Shown: positions 18,531 to 26,401, counted from the first letter of the stretch. The stretch: 64,000 nt of DNA from Parabacteroides sp. FAFU027 (GCF_022808675.1 NZ_JAKZKV010000001.1:620001-684000); one strand, 5' to 3'. The notes: generated by a model from the sequence alone, not told the origin. Made by a program: numbers and translations.

Positions 18531-18743
18531 ATGGAAGAATACATCGAAAAGGTAACCCTCATCAAGTTGAGTTGTTTTGAAGAGAAAACATTCTATATTT
18601 TTCAAAATGCAGCCGGTGAATTCCGAACCCTTGAAACAGACAAATTTGAGAATGACGCCCTACAACCGGGCGATGTCCTTCAGGCCCGTATGCGAAAGAA
18701 AGGGTGTGCAGGCCGGGAAATAACAGAGTTAATCCTTTCCTGA
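18531..18743 (+). CDS. 70-residue protein closing operon 2
   Basis: ATG 18531 (MEEYIEKVTLIKLSCFEEK) is preferred; a GTG at 18486 overlaps the previous stop but would add a featureless leader. The short beta-rich sequence with LQPGDVLQARMRKKG is compatible with a small OB or beta-barrel fold similar in size to molbindin, but I recognise no family. It lies 41 bases after the FecB-like gene and is likely cotranscribed. Confidence 0.6.
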   Translation: MEEYIEKVTLIKLSCFEEKTFYIFQNAAGEFRTLETDKFENDALQPGDVLQARMRKKGCAGREITELILS

Positions 18744-18913
18744 CAGATCCGGAAACGGATATCGATGAAGTTATTTTCGCTTTTGCAAATTATTAACAAC
18801 CATCGACCAGACTCATTTTTCTCTGAATTAAACTGTCAAACCCACTCATAGCCGGTATTGCTTTTCAGATATTTATGTGAACCAATCTCCGACAGACTAT
18901 TTCACTCAATAAA

Positions 18914-18953
18914 ATGAATAACGCCATTTTACTACCAAAAAGTCGTCATTCAT
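18914..18953 (+). promoter_or_regulatory. Paired half-sites of the metal-locus motif upstream of molbindin
   Basis: ATGAATAACG (18914-18923, reverse complement of CGTTATTCAT) faces CGTCATTCAT (18944-18953), a nine-of-ten match, across 20 bases. The same 10-mer marks both operons of the locus, although there the arms are only 4 bases apart. Confidence 0.45.
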
Positions 18954-18989
18954 CTGTTTTTACAACAAACCTGTCGTGATTATTTGCGT

Positions 18990-19019
18990 TATATTTGACA
19001 AAACAACTTATTTGTCAAA
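18990..19019 (+). promoter_or_regulatory. Molbindin promoter with overlapping inverted repeat
   Basis: TATATTTG at 18990-18997 is a perfect -7 box. It overlaps a perfect 9-bp inverted repeat TTTGACAAA/TTTGTCAAA (18994-19002 and 19011-19019, 8-base spacer) that would cover the transcription start, a typical repressor position. Confidence 0.6.
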
Positions 19020-19039
19020 CAATATCAAAACAAACAATT

Positions 19040-19246
19040 ATGGAACTTAGCGCAAGAAACAAAATCAAAGGAACCATCGAAGAAATCGTATTAGGTGCTG
19101 TCATGGCCAAAGTAAAAGTAAACATTGGTGGCGGTAACACCGTCAGCTCTCTCATCTCGGTAGAAAGCGTGGATGACCTGAAGCTAAAAGTAGGTGATGA
19201 AGTGTATGCTATCGTGAAATCTACGGAAGTAATGATTGGCAAATAA
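19040..19246 (+). CDS. Molbindin (Mop/TOBE domain), molybdate- or tungstate-binding
   Basis: A single TOBE domain of 68 residues (MELSARNKIKGTIEEIVLGAVMAKVKVNIGG and following; ISVESVDDL; LKVGDEVYAIVKSTEVMI). ATG 19040 gives the usual molbindin length. The SARNKIKGTI start and KSTEVMI end are diagnostic. Members of the family form oligomers that bind molybdate or tungstate in the cytosol for storage or homeostasis. It has its own promoter and terminator. Its position right after the importer locus and the shared upstream motif are the main hint that the cargo of that locus could be Mo or W. Confidence 0.9.
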   Translation: MELSARNKIKGTIEEIVLGAVMAKVKVNIGGGNTVSSLISVESVDDLKLKVGDEVYAIVKSTEVMIGK

Positions 19247-19266
19247 TAGTTCTTTCTTTCCAAAAG

Positions 19267-19298
19267 AAAACCCGGCAGTGATTTCTGACCGGGTTTTT
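19267..19298 (+). terminator. Rho-independent terminator after molbindin
   Basis: AAAACCCGG pairs with CCGGGTTTTT around a CAGTGATTTCTGA loop, followed by T-rich sequence. Confidence 0.85.
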
Positions 19299-19332
19299 CT
19301 ATTTATATATGTCTCTGTAGAACTCGTTTTTA

Positions 19333-19405
19333 GAAAAAAGAAAAGGTTGTCATCACGACAACCTCAACCCTTTATTAACCTTAAATCTAATACCATGAAA
19401 AACAC
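19333..19405 (-). ncRNA. Small RNA, probable Bacteroidales-1-type, copy A
   Basis: On the minus strand TATCTTTG (19417-19410) is a perfect -7 box. It is followed by about 40 bases nearly identical to the second copy, then by the hairpin AGGTTGTC-ATCAC-GACAACCT written in plus orientation (19344-19364), which on the minus strand ends in TTTTCTTTTTT, a rho-independent terminator. The promoter, short body, and terminator layout matches the published description of the Bacteroidales-1 RNA motif. The identification rests on recall of that description, not on a model search. On the plus strand the element contains an ATG and six further codons, which are probably fortuitous. Confidence 0.65.
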
Positions 19406-19611
19406 AGTACAAAGATAGTTGCTTGTGTTATACAACATGTAATGTCAGCATATTTTATCCACCAATAATACATCATTTAACTCAAATACGCCATATAACG
19501 AATCTGTTACATACATATTCACTCTACAATGGCTATCACATACCCCTATAATCTGTTTTTGAATAACTTCTGGTTACGATCATTTTCTATTGAACCGATC
19601 AGAAATAAATA

Positions 19612-19785
19612 ATGGATTTCAACAAACAGAATAATCTCAAACGACGTTTCATTAGTAGTCTGCCGGACTCAGACTCAGTCGTTGAGCTCTATTTCAAATT
19701 CCATTCCAGGGGATGTTTCGATCTTATTTACAGGAACATCTGCGATTATCTTTTGTATTTGTTATTAACCTGTTCTTATCCCTGA
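19612..19785 (+). CDS. Doubtful 57-residue ORF before the deacetylase
   Basis: An ATG-initiated frame of 57 residues ends 4 bases before the deacetylase start. Its second half (ELYFKFHSRGCFDLIYRNI) is mildly reminiscent of a sigma-factor region but too short to assign. The other parts of the 543-base gap at 19247-19789 hold the terminator and the small RNA; nothing else is evident. Confidence 0.2.
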   Translation: MDFNKQNNLKRRFISSLPDSDSVVELYFKFHSRGCFDLIYRNICDYLLYLLLTCSYP

Positions 19786-19789
19786 ATGT

Positions 19790-20752
19790 ATGAAAACCAC
19801 CAACACCGCCATTGCTCTCGTATGCATGCTTTTATTAGCGCCTGTCATGCGGGGGGCAGACAAAAAGGTTTGCTTTACCATTGATGATCTCCCTGTGAGC
19901 GTGCAAAATGACACTACCCTACTCTTTGAGCTACAGGTAACAACCTCCCTGATTAAGACCTTTACACAGTACCACATACCTGCTATTGGCTTCGTCAATG
20001 AATCGGACCTTTACAATGACAAGATGAAACCCGATCAAAAACAGGTTGATCTGCTCAGAGCATGGATGAACGCCAGACTGGAGTTGGGCAATCATACCTA
20101 TTCTCACCCGGATTACAACCAGACTAACTATAGGGCGTTTACAGATGACATACTGGAGGGAGAGAAGATTATCCGGCCGTTAATGGCTCAATACCACAAA
20201 AAGCTACGCTATTTCCGGCATCCGTTTTTGAGTATCGGCGAAACGAAAGCGAAAGCAGACTCGCTGACCCGGTTCCTGACCAGTAAGAAATACATCGTTG
20301 CACCGGTTACTGTCCACAATGATGACTGGAAATTCAACGATGCGTACGATAGTGCTATGGTGCAAAAAGACACGGCATTAATGCGTAAAATCGGGACATG
20401 TTACCTCGAATATACACAGGAACAACTGGATTACAGTGAAAAGCTCTCTCAATTACTATTTGGAAGAAGTATAAACCAGGTCATGCTGCTGCATGCCAAT
20501 GCCATAAACCGAGACTATATTGACCGGATTGCACAAATATTCCGGGACAAAGGCTACCAGTTTATTTCACTGAAAGAGGCTATAAAAGATAAAGCGTATA
20601 AAACGGAGATTACTTATTACAATGAGTACAATCCGGCATGGTTGCTCCGGTGGGCTGCTTCTTCCGGGTTAAAAAGAGAACAATATGAGAATTGGCCATT
20701 GACGCCGGAATTTATCCTAAAGCTGGCGCATCTTCCTCTTTTCTACAAATAG
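19790..20752 (+). CDS. Polysaccharide deacetylase (NodB-homology) family protein
   Basis: 320 residues with a signal peptide (1-22). The carbohydrate-esterase-4 motifs are present: VCFTIDDLP (Asp-Asp, about 27-35), GNHTYSHPD with the H-x3-H metal pair (about 99-107), RHPFLS where the family has RxPY (about 143), a DDW stretch near 173 and LLHAN near 229. The set of metal ligands looks intact, so it is likely an active exported deacetylase of an N-acetylated glycan or peptidoglycan. Both flanking intergenic regions carry a copy of the same minus-strand small RNA. Confidence 0.85.
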   Translation: MKTTNTAIALVCMLLLAPVMRGADKKVCFTIDDLPVSVQNDTTLLFELQVTTSLIKTFTQYHIPAIGFVNESDLYNDKMKPDQKQVDLLRAWMNARLELGNHTYSHPDYNQTNYRAFTDDILEGEKIIRPLMAQYHKKLRYFRHPFLSIGETKAKADSLTRFLTSKKYIVAPVTVHNDDWKFNDAYDSAMVQKDTALMRKIGTCYLEYTQEQLDYSEKLSQLLFGRSINQVMLLHANAINRDYIDRIAQIFRDKGYQFISLKEAIKDKAYKTEITYYNEYNPAWLLRWAASSGLKREQYENWPLTPEFILKLAHLPLFYK

Positions 20753-20792
20753 TTTTTTTGCCAACCAACCTTATAGGATAAGAAACCTATAG

Positions 20793-20864
20793 AAAAAAGA
20801 AAAGGTTGTCATCACGACAACCTCAACCCTTTATTAACCTTAAATCTAATACCATGAAAAACAC
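20793..20864 (-). ncRNA. Small RNA, probable Bacteroidales-1-type, copy B
   Basis: A near-identical second copy of the element at 19333-19405, in the same minus orientation: -7 box TATCTTTG at 20876-20869, the same body, and the same hairpin and T-rich tail. It lies about 40 bases behind the deacetylase stop, so it is convergent with that gene and its terminator may serve as the border. The -33 element is not convincing in either copy. Confidence 0.65.
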
Positions 20865-21003
20865 ATTGCAAAGATAGTGTTTTTATGCTACAAAACATAC
20901 ATTAAAAACACAAAGCCATACCATATTAACTTTAATTCAATCACCCGAACTACAACTGCATCAGAATTCACACTTCAAAACAATACAACAGTCCAGTTAT
21001 ATC

Positions 21004-21040
21004 AAAAAAAAGCGTCGGTTTACCTTATATAAACCGACGC
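21004..21040 (-). terminator. Strong minus-strand terminator, possible end of a further small RNA
   Basis: An 11-bp stem GCGTCGGTTTA/TAAACCGACGC (21012-21022 and 21030-21040) is followed on the minus strand by eight T. No minus-strand gene precedes it. A TAATTTTG -7-like box at 21159-21152 would give a transcript of about 145 bases. The rest of the 479-base gap at 20753-21231 shows nothing further. Confidence 0.7.
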
Positions 21041-21231
21041 ACACCATCATAAAAAAACCAAATAAGGGGTTGAATAACTATCTCTATATATCTGAATCTG
21101 ATGGAATAAATACCTTAAATCTTCTAATAAACCCACCTATTTTAATAGCGACAAAATTATCTACTCCTTATCTCTTGGATTTCGCCCAAAATGTATTATT
21201 TTTATCCGATCGCGACAAAAAACAATAAGCT

Positions 21232-22245
21232 ATGCTAAGCGGAATAATTCTAAGAAACGTCATTTTCTCCCTGGAGTCGAAAGGGTACAACTTTGTTGAC
21301 TTATTGGAGGAGATTTCCATTTCCCCGGAGGAACTGTACAAACCAGACCTGGTGCTTACCCCCTATCAGATGGGCGTATTTTCAGAGAAAACAGTAAGAC
21401 GGCTTGAAGATATCCGTATCGGCCTGCGTATAGGTTATGAATCGCCCTATTCAGCGCTGGGTGTACTGGGACAGCTTTATCAAAACTGTGACACGTATGC
21501 CGCTGTACTGAATAATATGATAAAATACATCAACCTGATTGATTCTCTGAACGATTATTCCTATGAAATAAGGAAGGACGGCATCTACCATATCAAGAGA
21601 ACTAATTTGTCATGGATTGAAAATTTCCCGATAGCCGCCCGACAGTCTGCGGAATTATATATCAGTATATCGCTCCGTAGTCGTAGGGAGATTCTGGGTA
21701 GAGAGGTCAGACCATTAAAGATATTTACTCCATACCCTAAAGAGGGTAAAGTTGATTTATTGGAAGAGTACTTTCAGTGCCCGGTAGTGTTTAATGCAGA
21801 GTACACCTGCTTTGTACTCCCTCTTGAGGTGCTGACCTGGAAAGTGCCAACCGCTAATCCCGCTGCTCTGCAATTGTATCAGAACTATATCCAGCAGATA
21901 AAAAGCAGCCGGAATATCTGGTCAGAAAACACCAAACAACACATCGGCTATCAGTTGAGAAACACAACGCCATCATTAACCCTGATCTCTTCGCTGATGA
22001 ACCTTTCGGCCCGGAGCCTGCAACGTTATCTGAAGAGTGAGGGGACAACCTTCCAGGTGTTACTGGACCAGGTCAGACACGAGTCTGCCCGTCATCTGCT
22101 GTCACATACTAAACTGTCCATCAGTGAGGTATCTGAAATGCTGGGATTTGACGTGCAGAACTCATTCAATCGCTTCTTGCAGAAAAAAGAGGGAAAGACT
22201 CCGCTGGAACTGAGGAGAGAGTTGACTCTAGGAATAGAAACCTGA
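21232..22245 (+). CDS. AraC-family transcriptional regulator
   Basis: 337 residues. The N-terminal half (about 1-200) resembles the ligand-binding domain of OruR/ArgR-type AraC proteins (PYSALGVLGQLYQNCDTYAAVL). The C-terminal 100 residues hold the double helix-turn-helix: LISSLMNLSARSLQRYLKSEGTTF, then LSISEVSEMLGFDVQNSFNRFLQKKEGKTPLELR, with the conserved second-helix GF...F.R.F pattern. It should bind DNA as an activator of a nearby or distant operon. Nothing shows its target; the M28 peptidase 680 bases downstream in the same direction has its own promoter. Confidence 0.88.
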   Translation: MLSGIILRNVIFSLESKGYNFVDLLEEISISPEELYKPDLVLTPYQMGVFSEKTVRRLEDIRIGLRIGYESPYSALGVLGQLYQNCDTYAAVLNNMIKYINLIDSLNDYSYEIRKDGIYHIKRTNLSWIENFPIAARQSAELYISISLRSRREILGREVRPLKIFTPYPKEGKVDLLEEYFQCPVVFNAEYTCFVLPLEVLTWKVPTANPAALQLYQNYIQQIKSSRNIWSENTKQHIGYQLRNTTPSLTLISSLMNLSARSLQRYLKSEGTTFQVLLDQVRHESARHLLSHTKLSISEVSEMLGFDVQNSFNRFLQKKEGKTPLELRRELTLGIET

Positions 22246-22347
22246 CAGAGGGAATTTCAACTATATGGATATTTGAAATATTTCTTCGGTCCACAAATTC
22301 AACGGGAATGGGTTTTGTACAAAAGATAAGGTGCGGGGGACCTGCGA

Positions 22348-22379
22348 TCAGCGGCTTCATGCCGCTTGACGCGTAACTA
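22348..22379. repeat. Partial copy of a dispersed repeat ending GCCGCTTGACGCGTAA
   Basis: Contains AGCGGC-TTCAT-GCCGCT and the tail TTGACGCGTAACTA shared with the longer copies at 30383-30460 and 32404-32480. Confidence 0.6.
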
Positions 22380-22525
22380 GTTTTACCTTAGTAAATACGA
22401 CATCAAGTCAATCCATCTACTTAGATCATTTTATAGTAAAGGAAAAACGCTGCTATTTTTCCCAAAAGTTATTTTTTATTGCCCCCCGATATCCCTTGAG
22501 GAATATAGATACGGTGTTTCTAACA

Positions 22526-22556
22526 AACCTAACAGGTCTCAAAGACCTGTTAGGTT
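22526..22556. repeat. REP-like palindrome
   Basis: AACCTAACAGGTCT, loop CAA, AGACCTGTTAGGTT. It abuts the 3' end of a LuxR-type remnant; the equivalent palindrome beside the second remnant (about 31585-32228) is split by an inserted element. Confidence 0.85.
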
Positions 22557-22704
22557 AATACCACCCACACTCCACAGCCTTAGCCACCAGTTCGGCAGAA
22601 TTACGCACACCCGCCTTCCTGATCAGATTAGTAAGGTGCTTCTTCGCGGTAGTGATGCTGATAAAAAGATCCTGCGCCACCTCCTTTATCTCCATTTTTC
22701 TTTC
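22555..22704 (-). pseudogene. Remnant of a LuxR-type regulator (C-terminal helix-turn-helix only)
   Basis: Read on the minus strand, about 48 residues with an intact stop encode the end of a GerE/LuxR domain: KEVAQDLFISITTAKKHLTN, then RKAGVRNSAELVAKAVECGWY. The start, the first helix of the domain and any receiver part are missing. A second relic with the same ending lies at 32229-32404. Apart from this, two repeats and the promoter at 22779-22827, the 680-base gap 22246-22925 is empty. Confidence 0.7.
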
Positions 22705-22778
22705 ACATTAGCCAGCCCCTGAGAACTACACCATTCACACATTATCCTCATCGTTACAGGTATGATTTAGGGTTGAAA

Positions 22779-22827
22779 AATACTACCATGGTAGAATTGA
22801 CTTGAGGCAAGGCAATGACTAACTTTG
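22779..22827 (+). promoter_or_regulatory. M28 peptidase promoter with TACTAC palindrome over the -33 region
   Basis: TTG at 22797-22799 and TAACTTTG at 22820-22827 form a Bacteroidetes promoter. Overlapping and just upstream of -33 lies the inverted repeat ACTACC-AT-GGTAG within AATACTACCATGGTAGAATT. The same palindrome in the same position relative to a promoter occurs at 44104-44153, and the arms recall BlaI/MecI-type operators. Confidence 0.55.
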
Positions 22828-22925
22828 ATATTGGGAAAACTTAGCCTAATGCGACCCAGGTTCAAGATAAGAATCTCCCCTGGAAGAAAGTTCGTTATAG
22901 GTTGAAATTAATAGGAGAATGAACC

Positions 22926-24467
22926 ATGAAAACAATAATCGTATGTATTGTAATGAGCTTATTTACATGGACTGCAATACATGCTCAAACCGACTCCGAA
23001 AAACGATTGAAAGCCGATATTCAGTTTTTATCAGACGATCTGCTTAAAGGCAGAGCTACCCCGGGTGAAGAACTCGATATTGCAGCCCTCTACCTCGCAA
23101 ACCAACTCGAAGCCTATGGCTGGAAGCCGGCTAACGCAGGCTCTTATCTGCAAAATGTTCCGGTTGTGACTTTTGATCCGTTTAAGAGTAAATATAAGGT
23201 CGTGCTAAATGGATATGAATTAAAACCCGAAGAATATGTTCTTATACCCCAAGGTCTGAAACTGGATAACACAACCGAAAGTCATGATCTTGTTTTTCTC
23301 GGCCAGGGCATTTTTGATCCGGAAAAGAACATCGACGATTTTCAAAATATTAATCTTGAAGGGAAAGCCGGAATTGCATTCTTCGGAGCACCCTGGACTA
23401 TGAATCCACATGAAATGCACGGATGCGATCATCTAATTGGCAAAGCTGTACAAGTTGGAGTTCGCAAAGGATCATTACTTGTATATGTTACGGATGAATT
23501 TGAAAATCCTGCCCGCAATAATATCAACCTGGAGATTCCAATGGTAAAGACATTCCATCTGTTACCAAAAACAAGGCTTGCTGACAGCAACAATAAAGCT
23601 ATGGAATATTCAGCTTTCCTCATTATCTCTAAATCTACTTTTGACAGGACTTTAGCCGGAATTACCGGAAAGAATTACGACCAATGGCAAAAGAGACTTT
23701 ACGAAAAAAAACGGATAAAATCATTTCCCCTTAAATCAAAGATTGATATCACGATTAATGCTCCTAAGATTTACGGAACAGGACACAATGTGGTTGCTAT
23801 CCGGGAAAGCAAAGATCCGCAATATGGGCATGAATGGATTGTATTGACTGCACATTATGACCATTTGGGGATAAAAAGAAATGCCGAAGGTAAAGACAGC
23901 ATTTATAATGGAGCCGATGACAATGCATCCGGAACTGTTGCGGTAATGGAAATCGCGCGCAAGTTATCTGAAACGCCTAATCTTCGCAGGAGTATCATGG
24001 TGATCTTTTGTTATGGGGAAGAAAGTGGACTGCTTGGCTCAGCATATTTCACTTTCCGCCCGTTGATTCCAATGGATAAAATCGTTCTGGATATTAATCT
24101 CGATATGGTTGGCCGGTATGCTGATCATATCGAATGTATAAATAATGGTTGCGAAGAGTTGTACCAACAAGCAAAGAAACTGGAAGGACGATTTGATTTA
24201 AAAGTTTTGCCTGAGCAAAATCCGCATCTTAGATTAGCCTATTTTACAGACAGTTATAGTTTTTCCAGATACGAAATCCCATTTATCGAATTCACAACAG
24301 GATTTCATCCCGATTACCACCAACCCTCCGATGAAACCCGACTGATTAACTACAACGCGTTAGATAAAATCTCAAAACTGATCTACGACTTTACGGTTTA
24401 TTACGCCAACAGTGCCGAAAAACCAGTATTCAAACGTCCGGCATGGTTCCTGACTTCGGGACATTGA
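22926..24467 (+). CDS. M28-family zinc peptidase
   Basis: 513 residues with a signal peptide (MKTIIVCIVMSLFTWTAIHAQ). The peptidase domain begins near residue 300, and all five zinc-ligand motifs can be read: TAHYDHLG (His), GADDNASG (Asp), GEESGLLGS (Glu pair), NLDMVGR (Asp) and GFHPDYHQPSD (His). The 200-residue insert between the N terminus and the active site fits the PA-like domain common in this family. It is an exported, probably periplasmic aminopeptidase. An alpha/beta hydrolase gene follows after 47 bases, probably in the same transcript. Confidence 0.88.
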   Translation: MKTIIVCIVMSLFTWTAIHAQTDSEKRLKADIQFLSDDLLKGRATPGEELDIAALYLANQLEAYGWKPANAGSYLQNVPVVTFDPFKSKYKVVLNGYELKPEEYVLIPQGLKLDNTTESHDLVFLGQGIFDPEKNIDDFQNINLEGKAGIAFFGAPWTMNPHEMHGCDHLIGKAVQVGVRKGSLLVYVTDEFENPARNNINLEIPMVKTFHLLPKTRLADSNNKAMEYSAFLIISKSTFDRTLAGITGKNYDQWQKRLYEKKRIKSFPLKSKIDITINAPKIYGTGHNVVAIRESKDPQYGHEWIVLTAHYDHLGIKRNAEGKDSIYNGADDNASGTVAVMEIARKLSETPNLRRSIMVIFCYGEESGLLGSAYFTFRPLIPMDKIVLDINLDMVGRYADHIECINNGCEELYQQAKKLEGRFDLKVLPEQNPHLRLAYFTDSYSFSRYEIPFIEFTTGFHPDYHQPSDETRLINYNALDKISKLIYDFTVYYANSAEKPVFKRPAWFLTSGH

Positions 24468-24514
24468 CAAACAAGCATCACTAAATTAGTTCAATCAACT
24501 AACTCATCTGCCTT

Positions 24515-25468
24515 ATGAAACGAATTATTCTATTCACATTTATTCTTTCCATGGCCACTGTTTTGACGGCTCAGCATTTTCCTGACAGTCAAAAAGACGG
24601 AAAGTATTACACGGTAAACGGAGCTAAACTCTGGACAGTAAGTTTTGGCAAGGGAAAGTCTTTATTTATTATTGCCGGAGGACCGGGTTATGCTCATTTC
24701 GGGTTGAGAACACTCGATTCTTTATCGCTTGACAACACGCTTGTCTATTATGATGCATTCGGTAGAGGGAAGTCGGATACGGCTCAAAATCTCAGCGAAT
24801 ACACACTGAAAAGAGATATTGATGATCTGGAAGGACTACGCAAAGCTATGGGTTTTAAGAAAATCAATATTCTGGGGCATTCTTATGGTTCCGTTGTTGC
24901 ACAGGGATATGCACTGCGTTATCCAGAAAATGTAAATCATCTGATACTTATTTCACCATTACATAGCAACGCGATGTGGCAGGAAAATAATGACAATTGC
25001 AACCGGGAGATTAAAATTAATTACCCCGAAGTGTGGGACACTTTGATGATCATCCGTAAACAGGGGTATAAATCTACTTCGCCCCTTTACCAGCGATTAT
25101 GTGAACGCATTCCATTAGGATTCTTATATGCTTATAACCCCGAAAACTTAAATATTTTAGCTCAGCTAAAATATCCCAACCGATTGAATCCCAGAATATA
25201 CTATCAAATGACAGGTGAAGATGGAGATTTTACGGTTGGAAGCGATATCGGTCGTTTTGACTATAGGAACGAATTGAAAAACCTGAAAATGCCGGTACTT
25301 ATCATCGCTGGTAGGTTTGATCGTGTATCCGTCCCCTGGATGATGGTGCAATACAAGGAATATTGCCCACAGGCGCAACTGGTCATGTTTGAAAAAAGCG
25401 GACACTTCCCGTTCCTGGAAGAATACGACAAAACAATGGCCGTAATCCGGGCTTTTCTGAAGAAGTAG
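24515..25468 (+). CDS. Exported alpha/beta hydrolase, proline-iminopeptidase-like (copy 1)
   Basis: 317 residues with a signal peptide (1-19). It has an oxyanion-type GGPGYAHFG (about 54-62), nucleophile elbow GHSYGS (Ser about 128), acid in AGRFDRVSVP and His in SGHFPF near 298, as in S33 peptidases and related esterases. It is the second gene after the M28 peptidase and has a terminator 25 bases downstream. A paralogue at 30552-31505 is closely similar over the whole length, including the bases just after the stop. Confidence 0.85.
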   Translation: MKRIILFTFILSMATVLTAQHFPDSQKDGKYYTVNGAKLWTVSFGKGKSLFIIAGGPGYAHFGLRTLDSLSLDNTLVYYDAFGRGKSDTAQNLSEYTLKRDIDDLEGLRKAMGFKKINILGHSYGSVVAQGYALRYPENVNHLILISPLHSNAMWQENNDNCNREIKINYPEVWDTLMIIRKQGYKSTSPLYQRLCERIPLGFLYAYNPENLNILAQLKYPNRLNPRIYYQMTGEDGDFTVGSDIGRFDYRNELKNLKMPVLIIAGRFDRVSVPWMMVQYKEYCPQAQLVMFEKSGHFPFLEEYDKTMAVIRAFLKK

Positions 25469-25493
25469 GCGGCACTGTTTATTGGATCAATTG

Positions 25494-25513
25494 CCTCCAA
25501 CTTTAGTTGGAGG
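25494..25513 (+). terminator. Terminator-like hairpin after alpha/beta hydrolase copy 1
   Basis: CCTCCAAC-TTTA-GTTGGAGG followed by ATTATTGATTTG. The stem is perfect; the T run is interrupted. Confidence 0.6.
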
Positions 25514-25687
25514 ATTATTGATTTGATTTAGAATAATGGCTTTAGCCGAATGATACTCCTTCAGCGTTAACTCAGGAAGAAATATTGAAAAGGCTTAATA
25601 ATATAACCTCTGGAAAAGCAGCAAAATGGATTAAAGTTATTGAAGGAAAATCTGAACAGAGTAAGTAACCTAAAAAATCAAACCATT

Positions 25688-26128
25688 ATGAAAAAGACAA
25701 TTCTATTCATTTTAATTCTGGTGGGACTATTGACAGCCTTCCAACAGATAAATCAGAAGGATGACTCTGATAAATTAAAATCAGTATTAATGGACTACCT
25801 TAATGCTCTTAAGAACAAAGACATCAAAAAGATGAATGCTTTGACGACAACCGACTTCGTTATTTTTGAGGACGGCAAAGTCTTAAACAATGACAGTTTG
25901 ATCAACTTTTTCAACAGCTTTCCAAAGATCCATGCCGAATATAAATTAGACAACTTCAAGATTAATGTTGATAATAACTCCGGCTATATGAGATACTTTA
26001 ATCACGGAGAATTCACAATCAACGATACGACACATTTGATATTTAACTGGCTGGAAAGTGCTACGTTTAAGAAGGTCAACAACAAATGGAAACTCAATTT
26101 TTTGCACTCCACCGTAAGGAAAAGATAG
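25688..26128 (+). CDS. Small exported NTF2/SnoaL-like protein
   Basis: ATG 25688 opens a hydrophobic leader (MKKTILFILILVGLLTAF); an in-frame start at 25640 adds only a non-signal extension. The 146-residue product fits a single NTF2-like cone: LMDYLNALKNKDIKKMNALT, then DFVIFEDGKV, then ending KWKLNFLHSTV. DUF4440-type proteins of this look are often associated with hydrolases. An open fragment upstream at about 25560-25670 (LTQEEILKRLNNIT) may be a remnant of another gene. Confidence 0.68.
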   Translation: MKKTILFILILVGLLTAFQQINQKDDSDKLKSVLMDYLNALKNKDIKKMNALTTTDFVIFEDGKVLNNDSLINFFNSFPKIHAEYKLDNFKINVDNNSGYMRYFNHGEFTINDTTHLIFNWLESATFKKVNNKWKLNFLHSTVRKR

Positions 26129-26232
26129 CATAGGCGATAGTACTCTGCCATTTTATCAACCAAACAGGCAATATAACTCAAATATGTAATCAATATTGCC
26201 TGTTTCTCGATTTTACTAATTTTTCAGACCGT

Positions 26233-26265
26233 CCTTAGAGGATCCCTGGAGTATCCCTAGAGGAT
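26233..26265. repeat. Three 11-bp tandem units
   Basis: CCTTAGAGGAT, CCCTGGAGTAT, CCCTAGAGGAT. The CCTAGAGGA core is shared with the 21-bp array at 10640-10933. Confidence 0.55.
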
Positions 26266-26401
26266 CAGTTTACGTAAATGGGCTGATTTTCAAAATCTGA
26301 AAGTAGCAAAATGTCAAAAGGGGATATTCACATAAAGCTACTTTTTTGTACCAGATTGTTGTAAGTATAGATATCCTTAACCCAAATCAAGACAGATTAC
26401 A

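Noticed and set aside
19386-19420. Plus-strand short peptide MKNTVQR in the small-RNA element
   Set aside because: The promoter and terminator of the conserved element read on the minus strand; the plus-strand codons have no promoter and are explained by conservation of the RNA.
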